From Micromonospora solifontis (lineage in GTDB: Bacteria > Actinomycetota > Actinomycetes > Mycobacteriales > Micromonosporaceae), in the NCBI RefSeq assembly GCF_003725545.1, contig NZ_RJLN01000022.1:1-64000 (forward strand): DNA of 64,000 nucleotides, written 5' to 3'. Position 1 is the first letter of the stretch; the number at the start of each line of letters is the position of its first letter. This document shows positions 50,901-64,000 of the stretch, piece after piece. A program made the position numbers and the translations under genes. Under the pieces are notes generated by a model. It ran no database searches. It was not told the DNA's origin and worked only from the letters and a program-made list of their open reading frames with translations.

Positions 50901-53418
50901 CGCCGCGTTCGGCGCCGACCTGCCGCGCCGGATCGTGCACGCGTACGCCCTGGACGGCGAACCCGCCGGGACGGACATCGCGGCCACCTGGGCCGCCCAG
51001 GACCGGGGCTTCTTCAGTGCGCTGCACCTGGTGCAGGCGCTCGCCGGGGCCGGCCTGACCGCCGACGAGCGGGGGATCGCCGTCGACCTGGTCACCGCCG
51101 GCATCGGCGATGTGCGCGGCGACGACCTGGTCCGGCCGGAGCACGCCACCCTGGCCGGCCTGTCCCGGGTGCTCCCGGTCGAGCTGCCCGGCCTCACCGT
51201 CCGGCTGGTCGACGCGGACCCCACCGCGCGCGGAGTCGCCGCGCTGGTGACCGAGCTGCGCGGCCCGGTGGACCCGGCGCACCCGGAGGTGGCGTTGCGC
51301 CGCGACCGGCGTTGGGTGGCCGGGTACGAGCAGGTCACCGTCGACGCCGAGAGCGAGCCGGGGACGCTGCGCGAGGAGGGCCGCTACCTGATCACCGGCG
51401 GCCTCGGCGGCATCGGCGTCACCCTGGCCGAGGACTTCGCCCGCCGGGTACGCGCCAAGCTGGTGCTGCTGGCCCGCTCCGGCCTGCCCGAGCGGGACCG
51501 GTGGGACGAGCACCTGGCGGTGCACGGGGGCGCGGACCGGGCCGGCCGGGCCATCGCGGCGATCCGCCGGATGGAGGCGGCCGGGGCCGAGGTGCTGGTG
51601 CTCGCCGCCGACGTCACCGACCTGACCGACCTGCGCCGGGTCCGGGAGGCCGTCGAGGCCCGCTTCGGCGGGCTGGACGGCATCGTGCACGCCGCCGGCC
51701 TGCCCGGCGGGGGCATGGCCGAGGTCAAGGAGCGGGCCGAGGCCGAGCGGGTGCTCGCGCCGAAGCTCGCCGGCACCCTCGCCCTCGCCCAGGTCTTCGG
51801 CGACCTGCCGCTGGACTTCGTGGCACTCTGCTCCTCGATCACCGCCGTGATCGGCGGGTTCGGCCAGGTCGACTACTGCGCGGCCAACAACTTCCTGGAC
51901 GCGCTCGCGCGGACCGGCAAGGGCTTCCGGGCGCCGGTGGTGTCGCAGAACTGGGGCGGCTGGGCCGAGGTCGGCATGGCCGTGGAGACCAACGCGCCGG
52001 CCGCCTTCCGGGCCGCCGGCCGGAACACCGTCACCGGCCCGGTCGACCACCCGGTGCTGACCACAAAGGTGGCCGGCCCGGCTGGCACGGTGCTGCACGG
52101 CCTGGTCTCCGCCGGCACCCACTGGCTGCTCGACGAGCACCGGATCGGCGGGGTGCCCGTGGTGCCCGGCACCGCACACCTCGAGTCGGTGCGCGCCGCG
52201 GTGGTCGCCGCGCTGCCCGCTCCCGGCCCGGCGGCCGCGGTGGAGTTGCGCGACGTGGTGTTCCTGGAGCCGTTCTCGGTGCCGGACGGCACGGTCGCCC
52301 AGTACCGGGTCGAGCTGGCCCCCACCGAGGACGGCGTCGACTTCACCGTGGCCAGCCTCGCCGCCGGCCGGCTGCGTACCCACGTGCGCGGCGCTGCCGG
52401 ATGGACCGGGGAACCGGCCCCGCCGGCGGCCGAGCCCACCGTGGCCGGCCGGCGGGTCGACGACGACGCCTCCTTCGGCCGGGGCCGGACCAGCATGCTC
52501 ACCTTCGGCCCGCGCTGGGCCGCGCTGGCCGAGCACCACCTCGGCGACGGGGAGGAACTGGCCCGGGTCGAGGCCCCGGCCGCGGCGCTGGGCGACCTGC
52601 CCGCGTGGGGGCTGCACCCGGCGCTGCTGGACGTGGCGACCGCGTTCGGCCGGGGTCAGGGCTCCGGTACCTACCTGCCGCTGTCCTACGGCCGGATCGT
52701 GGTGCGCGGGACGCTGCCCGCGGTCTTCCACAGCCACCTGCGGCACCGGGACGCCGCCACCGACGAGGTGGTCGCCGCGGACCTGTCCCTGGTGGACCCC
52801 GAAGGGCGGGAACTGGTCGCGATCAGCGACTTCGTGCTGCGCCGGGTGGACCAGGGCGCGGTCACCGGCGGTCTCGCCGACGCGCCGGCCGCCGGAGCGG
52901 AAACCGGACCGGCCCCGGTGACCGAGGACATCCGGCCGGTGGACGGGGCGGAGGCGTTCCGCCGCAGCCTGAGCGCCGGGCTGGGCGCCCAGGTGGTCAT
53001 CACCACCCGTACCGTCGCCGACATCCGTCGCCGGGCCGCCCGGGTGACCACCGACAGCCTGGCGGCGGAGGCCGAGCCGGCGGTGTCCGCGCCAGCCACC
53101 ACGCGCAGCGGGTCGGCCGCGCCCGCGACCGAGCTGGAGCAGACCATCGCCCAGGTCTGGCGCGACGGCCTCGGCGTGGCCGAGGTCGGCGTGGACGACG
53201 ACTTCTTCGCCCTCGGCGGCAACTCCCTGGTGGCGGTGCAGCTCATCGCCGCGATGCGCAAGGCCACCGGGGTACGCCTGCCGATGCGCAGCCTCTTCGA
53301 GACCCCCACCGTTGCCGGGCTGGCCGCCCGGATCGAGGAGCTGCGCGCGGCCCAGCCCGCCGGCGAGGCGTCCGCGCCGGCGGCGGTCCCGGCCATCCCG
53401 CGACTGCCCCGCGCCTGA
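47935..53418 (+). CDS. Type I PKS module KS-AT-KR-DH-ACP
   Basis: 1827 residues. KS: Cys185 (TACSTSL), His319 (EAHGTGT), His359 (SNIGHLS). AT: Ser640 in GHSIGEY and HAFH at 733-736, the malonyl-specific signature. KR: GGLGGIG near 1155 and Tyr1314 in VDYCAANN, active. DH: HRIGGVPVVPG with His1402, second acid Asp1566 in HPALLDVAT. ACP: Ser1764 in LGGNSLV. KR comes before DH, the reverse of ordinary modular PKSs. The DIRPVDGAEAFRR linker before the ACP is common in NRPS-associated modules. Would add one malonyl unit and reduce it to a double bond. Separate ribosome site (taagga) from the preceding gene. Confidence 0.9.
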   Translation: MQNHIPGTDDGVEPIAIVGLAARVPGADDVNEFWRNLVDGVESSTELTREEQIARGARPEEVDDPGWVNRAPLIDGYDKFDAGLFGMTTGEAEMTDPQHRLFLEACYVALQDGGYDPGRYDGAVGVYAGTGSNVYLHKFVLANKRFGGVHGGVSIATSNSPNYVATNVSYRLDLRGPSLTVHTACSTSLVAFHLACEALRNGECDMALAGGVNVELPHVGYLGMEGFTSPDGRCRPFDAGANGTVWGSGVGVTLLKRLSDAVADGDTIRAVVLGNAINNDGAGKVGFTAPSIDGQTEAIAQAVGMAGIDPRTISYVEAHGTGTALGDPIEVAALTAVYTANTEDRGWCGIGSVKSNIGHLSQPSGIVGVIKTVLAMEHGLIPPTINYETPNPAIEFADTPFYVTNTLTKWDTDGGPRRAGVSSFGIGGTNAHVVLEEAPAAYRGERRVRPAHLLQVSAKTPTALDAAVRRLADHLDNGDGGGAELLGSAGGGAGLLADVAHTLRVGRQEYPHRAAVVATDPAMAAAALRDARKGHRGAADGPAPKVAFLFSGQGSQYAGMGAQLYAEDPGFAAIVDECAELLRPELGLDIRDLILGRDPDAGEKLTETRYTQPALFTVEYALASAWRRAGVIPVAMIGHSIGEYVAATLAGVLSLPDALRVVATRGRLMHSLPAGSMLAVSLDESAVADRLPDGLSVATVNGPGTCVVAGETALVEEFAAGLKGKTKKLRTSHAFHSPMMEPILAEFTALMASVPLRAPAVPFLSNVTGTWITAAQATDPAYWAAHLRRPVRFGACVATLLAEGTWALVECGPGRQLANLARMQVAKASEAQRKLTPLGSLPGPGESTGDLATLLGSAGALWCAGVPVRPAADPDARRVPLPAYPFERRRYWIDPDPVEPVAAPVETGPRPLPEWFAVPVWRQAAPARGVAPLGRCLVLADGPRGTALVAALRAAGDDPVEVRAGDAFAATATGFRLRPGVREDHDALVAAFGADLPRRIVHAYALDGEPAGTDIAATWAAQDRGFFSALHLVQALAGAGLTADERGIAVDLVTAGIGDVRGDDLVRPEHATLAGLSRVLPVELPGLTVRLVDADPTARGVAALVTELRGPVDPAHPEVALRRDRRWVAGYEQVTVDAESEPGTLREEGRYLITGGLGGIGVTLAEDFARRVRAKLVLLARSGLPERDRWDEHLAVHGGADRAGRAIAAIRRMEAAGAEVLVLAADVTDLTDLRRVREAVEARFGGLDGIVHAAGLPGGGMAEVKERAEAERVLAPKLAGTLALAQVFGDLPLDFVALCSSITAVIGGFGQVDYCAANNFLDALARTGKGFRAPVVSQNWGGWAEVGMAVETNAPAAFRAAGRNTVTGPVDHPVLTTKVAGPAGTVLHGLVSAGTHWLLDEHRIGGVPVVPGTAHLESVRAAVVAALPAPGPAAAVELRDVVFLEPFSVPDGTVAQYRVELAPTEDGVDFTVASLAAGRLRTHVRGAAGWTGEPAPPAAEPTVAGRRVDDDASFGRGRTSMLTFGPRWAALAEHHLGDGEELARVEAPAAALGDLPAWGLHPALLDVATAFGRGQGSGTYLPLSYGRIVVRGTLPAVFHSHLRHRDAATDEVVAADLSLVDPEGRELVAISDFVLRRVDQGAVTGGLADAPAAGAETGPAPVTEDIRPVDGAEAFRRSLSAGLGAQVVITTRTVADIRRRAARVTTDSLAAEAEPAVSAPATTRSGSAAPATELEQTIAQVWRDGLGVAEVGVDDDFFALGGNSLVAVQLIAAMRKATGVRLPMRSLFETPTVAGLAARIEELRAAQPAGEASAPAAVPAIPRLPRA

Positions 53419-53444
53419 CCACGAAGAACAGGAGACAGAGAAGC

Positions 53445-54398
53445 ATGAGCGACACGATCGCCACGCTGCCGGTGGTCATCGAGCACGACGGCCGGGCGCT
53501 GACGGACCTGATCGACGCCCGGCGCGCCGAGCTGCGCGTCACCCTAGCCGAGCACGGCGGGCTGCTCTTCCGCGGCTTCGACGTCGGCGGGGTGGACGGC
53601 TTCGACCGGACCGTCCGCGCCCTCTCCGGCGAGCCGCTGACCTATACCGAGCGTTCCTCGCCCCGGCACTCCATCAAGGGCCGGGTCTACACCTCGACCG
53701 ATTACCCGCCGGACGAGGAGATCTTCCTGCACAACGAGAACTCGTACCAGGCGCGCTGGCCGCTGACCCTGTTCTTCTACTGCATCACCCCGCCGGAGAC
53801 CCGGGGCGCCACCCCGCTGGCCGACGTGCGCCGAGTCTACGAGGCGATCGACCCGGCGGTGCGCGAGGAGTTCATCCGGCGGCGCTGGATGCTGGTGCGC
53901 AACTTCCACGGCGACTTCGGCACCCGCTGGCAGGAGGTGTTCAACACCGAGAACCGGGCCGAGGTCGAGGCGTACGCGGCGGCGAACGGGATCACCGTCG
54001 AGTGGGTCGGCACGGACGGACTGCGCACCCGGGCGGTCCGGGACGTGGTCCACCACCGGCCCGGCTCGAACACCCCGCGCTGGTTCAACCACGCCACCTT
54101 TTTCCACGTGACCACCCTCCCGAAGGACTACCAGGAAGGTCTGCTGGCCATGTTCGGCCCCGAGGGGCTGCCGTCGAACACCTACTACGGCGACGGCGGC
54201 GAGATCCCCACCGACGTGATGGACCACCTGCGCGCGGCCTACCGGTCCGCCAGCGTCCGCTTCGACTACCAACGTGACGACGTGCTGGTGGTGGACAACA
54301 TGACCGCCGCGCATGCCCGGGAGCCGTACACCGGCCCGCGGCAGATCGCCGTCGCGATGGCCGAACCGCACACCCCCGACACCCCTGGAGCGAATTGA
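53445..54398 (+). CDS. Fe(II)/2-oxoglutarate hydroxylase, SyrP/AsnO-like
   Basis: A 317-residue TauD-family protein. Facial triad HNE at 96-98 (His96, Glu98) in FLHNENSYQARWP and His290 in NMTAAHAREPYTG, with the 2OG Arg shortly after (YTGPR). The LHNExxYxxxWP signature is that of SyrP, AsnO and VioC-like enzymes that beta-hydroxylate Asp, Asn or Arg for NRPSs; these use Glu in the triad as here. The gene precedes an MbtH and the NRPS module whose code reads Asn, so 3-hydroxyasparagine formation, free or carrier-bound, is the strong prediction. Confidence 0.88.
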   Translation: MSDTIATLPVVIEHDGRALTDLIDARRAELRVTLAEHGGLLFRGFDVGGVDGFDRTVRALSGEPLTYTERSSPRHSIKGRVYTSTDYPPDEEIFLHNENSYQARWPLTLFFYCITPPETRGATPLADVRRVYEAIDPAVREEFIRRRWMLVRNFHGDFGTRWQEVFNTENRAEVEAYAAANGITVEWVGTDGLRTRAVRDVVHHRPGSNTPRWFNHATFFHVTTLPKDYQEGLLAMFGPEGLPSNTYYGDGGEIPTDVMDHLRAAYRSASVRFDYQRDDVLVVDNMTAAHAREPYTGPRQIAVAMAEPHTPDTPGAN

Positions 54399-54399
54399 C

Positions 54400-54588
54400 A
54401 TGGCCGAGCCTCGATTCCTGGTGGTCCGCAACGACGAGGAGCAGTACTCGATCTGGCCGGCCGACCGGGACCTCCCCGCCGGCTGGCACGACGCCGGCTT
54501 CGCCGGCACCCGCGAGGAGTGCCTGGCCCACGTCGACACCGTGTGGACGGACATGCGTCCCCGCTCGGTCCGTGAGGCGCACTCATGA
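54400..54588 (+). CDS. mbtH: MbtH-like protein
   Basis: A 62-residue protein with the full family signature: [34 protein letters not shown]. MbtH proteins bind and activate A domains. One base separates it from the hydroxylase stop and its own stop overlaps the next ATG, placing it to serve the two C-A-T modules that follow. Confidence 0.95.
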   Translation: MAEPRFLVVRNDEEQYSIWPADRDLPAGWHDAGFAGTREECLAHVDTVWTDMRPRSVREAHS

Positions 54589-57500
54589 GCCAGGAGTGGA
54601 CCTTCCCGGCCTCCTTCGCCCAGGAGCGGGTGTGGATGGCCAACCAGCTCGACCCGGATTCGCCGGTGTTCAACGTCTCCTGCCTGTGGCTCTTTCCCGC
54701 CGGGATCGACGCGGACGGCGCCACCGAGATCGTCAACCAGGTGGTGGCCCGGCACGAGTCGCTCCGTACCCACCTGCGGGTGGACGACGGCGCGCTGGTG
54801 CAGGTGGTGCAGGCCCACGCGCCGGTCCCGCTGCCCACCGACGACGTGAGCCACCTGCCCCGGGCCGGGCGGGCCGAGCGAGTGAGCGAGCTGCACGCCG
54901 AACTGGCCCGCACGCCGATCCGGCTGGACGAGCCGCCGCTGTGGCGCGCCCGGCTGGTCCGGCAGGACGACCGCTGGCTCCTGCTGTTCGTGGTGCACCA
55001 TGCGGTCTTCGACAGCCACTCCGCGGTGCTGCTGGTCAAGGAACTCGACGCGTTCGGCGAGGCCGCGCTGGCCGGCGCCCCCGCGGCGGTGCCCGAGCTG
55101 CCCATCCAGTACGCCGACTTCGCGGTCTGGCAGCGCGGTCAGCTCACCGGCGTGGAACTGGACCGCCAGCTCGCCTTCTGGGTGGACCACCTGGCCGGCG
55201 CGCCGCCGGTGACCGGGCTGCCGCTGGACCGGCCCCGCCCGGCCCAGCTCGGCTTCGCCGGCGGCGAGGTGCGCTTCGCGCTGCCGGCCGGGCTGCTGGA
55301 CCGGATCGGCGCCCTGGCGGCCGGGGCGGCGGCCACGCCGTACATGGTGCTGCTGGCCGGCTTCGCGGCGCTGCTGTCCCGGATCTCCGCCGACACCGAC
55401 GTGGTGGTCGGGGTGTCCACCGCGGGCCGGGACAGCCCGGAGCTGGCCCCGCTGATCGGCATGTTCGTCAACCCGGTGGCGCTGCGCTGCGACGTCTCCG
55501 GCGATCCGACGTTCCGGCAGCTGCTGGACCGGGTCCGGGACGGCCTGCTCAACGCGATGGAGCACGGGCAGACCCCGTTCCAGGAGATCGTCGAGGCGGT
55601 CGACCCGCAGCGCGACCCGTCGGTGCAGCCGATCTTCCAGACCGCGCTGAACTTCATCCCCGACTCGGGCCTGGATCCGGTCGAGCTGGGCACCACCAAG
55701 GACGACCTCGCCTTCGACATCACCGCCGGGGAGAGCCGCCTGGTCTACCGGACCGAGCTGTTCGACCGTGCCACCGCCGAGGCGCTCGCCGACCGGTACC
55801 TCCGGCTGCTCGACGCCGCGGTCGTCGACCCGGACCGGTCGGTCGCCGCGCTGCCGCTGCTCGCCGCCGCCGACCGGGCCCGGGTGCTGGAGACCTGGAA
55901 CGACACCGCGCACGAGGTGCCGCGGACCACGCTGGTCGACGAGCTGCAGCGGCAGGCGGCGGCCAGCCCGCACGCCACCGCCCTGGTCTGCGACGGCGTG
56001 CCGCTGACGTACGCCGAGCTGAACACCGCCGCCAACCGGCTGGCCCGGCTGCTGGTGTCCCGCGGCGCGGCCCCGGAGCGGCGGGTCGCGCTGGCCCTGC
56101 CCCGCTCCTTCGAGCTGGTGGTGGCCATCCTCGCGGTGCTCAAGTCCGGCGCGGCGTACGTCCCGGTGGACACCGCTTATCCGGCCGGGCGGATCGCGTA
56201 TCTGCTGGAGGACGCCGAGCCGATCCTGGTGGTGGCCACCCCGGAAACCGCGGCGCTGGTGCCGGGGGAGCCGCTGGTGCTGGATGGGGAGGTGGGCGCC
56301 GACCAGTCCGACGCGGACCTCACCGACGCCGACCGGCTCGCCCCGCTGCGCCCCGAGCACCCGGCGTACGTGCTCTACACCTCCGGCTCGACCGGCCGCC
56401 CGAAGGGGGTGGTGGTGGAGCACCGGGCGGCGAGCGCCTACCTGGCCTGGGCCCGGCACACCTACCCCGGCCTGGCCGGCACGGCGCTGCTGCACTCGCC
56501 GATCTCGTTCGACCTCACCGTCACCGGCCTGCTCGGCCCGCTCAGCGCCGGCGGCACGGTCCGGCTGGCGGCGCTCGACGAGCCGGCGGCCCGGGTCGGC
56601 GGCCCGCCGGCCTTCCTGAAGGTCACCCCCAGCCACCTGCCGCTGCTCGACGGCGCGCTGTCCCCGACCACCGACCTGGTGATCGGCGGCGAGGCGCTGA
56701 CCGGTGAACGGCTCGCCGGGTGGCGGGCGGCGCACGCGGGCGTCGCGGTGATCAACGAGTACGGGCCGACCGAGGCCACCGTCGGCTGCGTGGCCGCCCG
56801 GATCGCGCCCGGCGAGCCGGTCCCGGCCGGCCCGGTGCCGATCGGCCGGCCCACCTGGAACATGCGGGCGCTGCTGCTCGACGCGGCCCTGCAGCCGGTC
56901 CCGCCCGGCGTGGTCGGCGAGCTGTACGTGGCCGGCGCCCAGCTGGCCCGGGGCTACCACCGCCGCCCCGGCCTCACCGCCGAGCGCTTCCTGCCCTGCC
57001 CGTACGGTCCGCCCGGGGAGCGGATGTACGCCACCGGCGACCTGGCCCGCTGGCGTGCCGACGGCACCCTGGAGTATCTGGGCCGCCGCGACGAGCAGGT
57101 CAAGGTGCGCGGCATGCGGATCGAGCTGGGCGAGATCGAGGCGGCCCTGCTGGCCCACCCGGACGTCCGGGCGGCCGCCGCGGCGGTGTGCGTCGATTCG
57201 GGTGAGCCGGTCCTGGTGGGCTACCTGGTCGGCCCGGCCGCCGAGGAGTCGGTCCGCGCCGAGCTGGCCCGCGAGCTGCCGGCACACCTGGTGCCGGGCG
57301 CGCTGGTCCGGCTCGACGCGCTGCCGCTGACCCCGAACGGCAAGCTGGACCGGGCCGCGCTGCCCGCCCCGGTGCTCACCACCCCGGCCGAGGGCAGCTA
57401 CGTCCCGCCCCGCACCGCGGCGGAGGCCCTGGTGGCCGAGGTGTACGCGGAGATCCTCCAGGTGGAGAAGGTGGGCGCGCTGGACGACTTCTTCGCCATC

Positions 57501-57703
57501 GGCGGCAACTCGCTGCGCGGCATGCGGGCGATGGCCCGGATCCGCGCCGAGGTGGACGTGGAACTGCCGATGCGGGCGCTGTTCAGCAGCCCGGTGGTGG
57601 CGGACCTGGCCGCCCAGATCGAGGAGCGGATCGCCGCCGAACTCGACGGACTCTCCGACACCGAGGTCGCCGCGCTGCTCGCGGCGGAAGAGGAATCGAG
57701 CTG

Positions 57704-57704
<1 letters not shown>
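54585..57704 (+). CDS. NRPS module C-A-T, predicted Asn-specific
   Basis: 1039 residues. C domain (5-435) with HHAVFDS (138-144): the usual final Gly is Ser, the catalytic His and Asp are kept. A domain (460-940): [29 protein letters not shown]. The ten-residue code by manual alignment is D-L-T-K-V-G-E-V-G-K, one conservative change from the established Asn code. T: AIGGNSLR (Ser976). Incorporates Asn or hydroxy-Asn with the hydroxylase two genes upstream. Coupled to both neighbours by 4-nt or shorter overlaps. Confidence 0.9.
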
Positions 57705-63196
<5,492 letters not shown>

Positions 63197-63197
63197 C

Positions 63198-63238
63198 CCG
63201 GCGGGGGCCTCCGGTCGACCGCCCGGAGGCCCCGCCGG
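63198..63238. terminator. Terminator of the biosynthetic operon, bidirectional
   Basis: Arms CCGGCGGGGGCCTCCGG and CCGGAGGCCCCGCCGG (one bulged G), 8-nt loop, directly after the last synthetase stop and directly before the stop of the convergent gene. Confidence 0.75.
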
Positions 63239-64000
63239 TCACCACTCGACGGGCGGGTCGACCAGCTCCGACTCGGGCAGCTCCGCCGGCTCGGCCACCC
63301 ACGCCGAGTAGACCGGCACGCCGTGCCACGGGCCGCCCGCGCTGTCCGTGGCCACCGCCACCACCGCGTACGGGTGCCCGAACCGCAGCTCCGCCATCCG
63401 GGCGATCCCCTCCGGGGGCAGCCCGGCGGCCATCCCGAACGCGGTCACCGCGGCGGCCTCGAAGCCGAACCGCCCGAACCGGGCCACCGCCGCCTGCGCC
63501 ACCTCGTACGGCGGCTGCGGCACGCCGACCAGCTCGCCGAGGGCCCGCGCGGCGGCGGCGAAGCCGAAGCCGGCCGGGGACAGGTCGTGCCGGCTCTGCG
63601 CCGACCAGCACGGCAGCACCGCCTCGGCGTGCTCCTCCCGGCCGTCGGCGGCAAAGGTCCGGGTCGGCTGCTCGCGGAGCGTCCAGAGCGGCGTCTCACC
63701 GAGCGGCAGGTCGAACAGTGACCGCCGGCCGGGCGCGGACCCGTCCGGCGTGACGGCGGCCGACGCGGCCACCTCCTGCGCCGCGGCGAGCACCTCCACC
63801 GCCGGTACGTCGGGCGCGGCGGCCACCGAGACCACCAGCATCCCGGCCTCGCCGTCGGCGCCCGCCACCGGCCGGGCCGGTGCCGCGTGTACGGCCACGT
63901 CCCCGGCCCGCGTGGTGCCCGCGACCCAGCACCGGTGCCCCCACGGCGGGGTACGCAGCACCCGGTGCAGCCGGCCGGCCCAGGCGCTGCCCGAGCCGAG
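63239..64000 (-). CDS. Hypothetical protein, 5' end outside the window
   Basis: At least 253 codons open on the minus strand, reading in frame to the right edge (…GSAWAGRLHRVLRTPPWGHRC), so the true start lies beyond 64000. Segments such as AGMLVVSVAAAPDVPAVEVL and ELRFGHPYAVVAVATDSAGGPWHGVPVYSAWVAEP suggest a compact alpha/beta protein without membrane helices. No family recognised. Convergent with the biosynthetic operon and not obviously part of it. Confidence 0.55.
   Translation of the reverse strand, partial: LGSGSAWAGRLHRVLRTPPWGHRCWVAGTTRAGDVAVHAAPARPVAGADGEAGMLVVSVAAAPDVPAVEVLAAAQEVAASAAVTPDGSAPGRRSLFDLPLGETPLWTLREQPTRTFAADGREEHAEAVLPCWSAQSRHDLSPAGFGFAAAARALGELVGVPQPPYEVAQAAVARFGRFGFEAAAVTAFGMAAGLPPEGIARMAELRFGHPYAVVAVATDSAGGPWHGVPVYSAWVAEPAELPESELVDPPVEW

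Overview
The window is GC-rich throughout and codes densely with many GTG and TTG starts and 4-nt start/stop overlaps. The gene content (EccB, solitary HTH regulators, molybdopterin oxidoreductase, large NRPS/PKS genes) points to an actinomycete, most likely a Micromonosporaceae member such as Micromonospora or Salinispora. This is inferred from style and content, not from a marker gene. No rRNA, tRNA or CRISPR array was seen.

Layout. 1-8050: mixed accessory genes: a RibD-like reductase, an ABC transporter pair behind a decapitated GntR regulator, an XRE regulator with three tiny coupled ORFs, a DinB-like protein, a small hydrolase, then a patch of gene debris containing a frameshifted second copy of one tiny ORF. 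8050-12040: a copper module (two-domain multicopper oxidase, NirK-like nitrite reductase, membrane protein) followed by a Cys-containing HTH regulator. 12060-16860: AMP-ligase, small membrane protein, spermidine-synthase-like protein, zinc-type dehydrogenase, methyltransferase. 17030-25170: a sulfane-sulfur/persulfide detoxification island (TauE-like exporter, four rhodanese-containing proteins plus two metallo-beta-lactamase/rhodanese fusions among them, thioredoxin, DUF302, a CsoR/CstR-type repressor) punctuated by six near-identical ATACCC-GGGTAT operators. 25250-35180: orphan EccB, methyltransferase, an in-frame deletion chimera, a GH63-like hydrolase, molybdopterin oxidoreductase, a MocR regulator divergent from an MFS exporter with twin operators, and a DUF2267 gene. 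Two copies of an 87-90 bp palindromic intergenic element lie at 16080 and 26704 in opposite orientations.

35448-63196 is one long, mostly translationally coupled biosynthetic operon: [19-codon Cys-rich ORF] - A-T-KS (no AT) - type II thioesterase fused to a LanB-type domain - second LanB-type protein - A-T-C-T - KS-AT-KR-DH-ACP - SyrP/AsnO-like Fe(II)/2OG hydroxylase - MbtH - C-A(Asn)-T - C-A(Ser)-T-TE(Cys)-MFS. It is a hybrid NRPS/PKS line that also carries two tRNA-dependent-ligase-like (LanB N-terminal/PEARL-like) proteins. It has an AT-less ketosynthase, an orphan carrier protein, KR placed before DH, a terminal thioesterase whose nucleophile is Cys rather than Ser, and an exporter covalently fused to the terminal synthetase. 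My reading is a peptide-polyketide ending in hydroxy-Asn-Ser, possibly released as a beta-lactone or other strained or cyclic product. The combination does not match a pathway I can name and is the most interesting part of the window. The last gene (63239 onward, minus strand) runs off the right edge.
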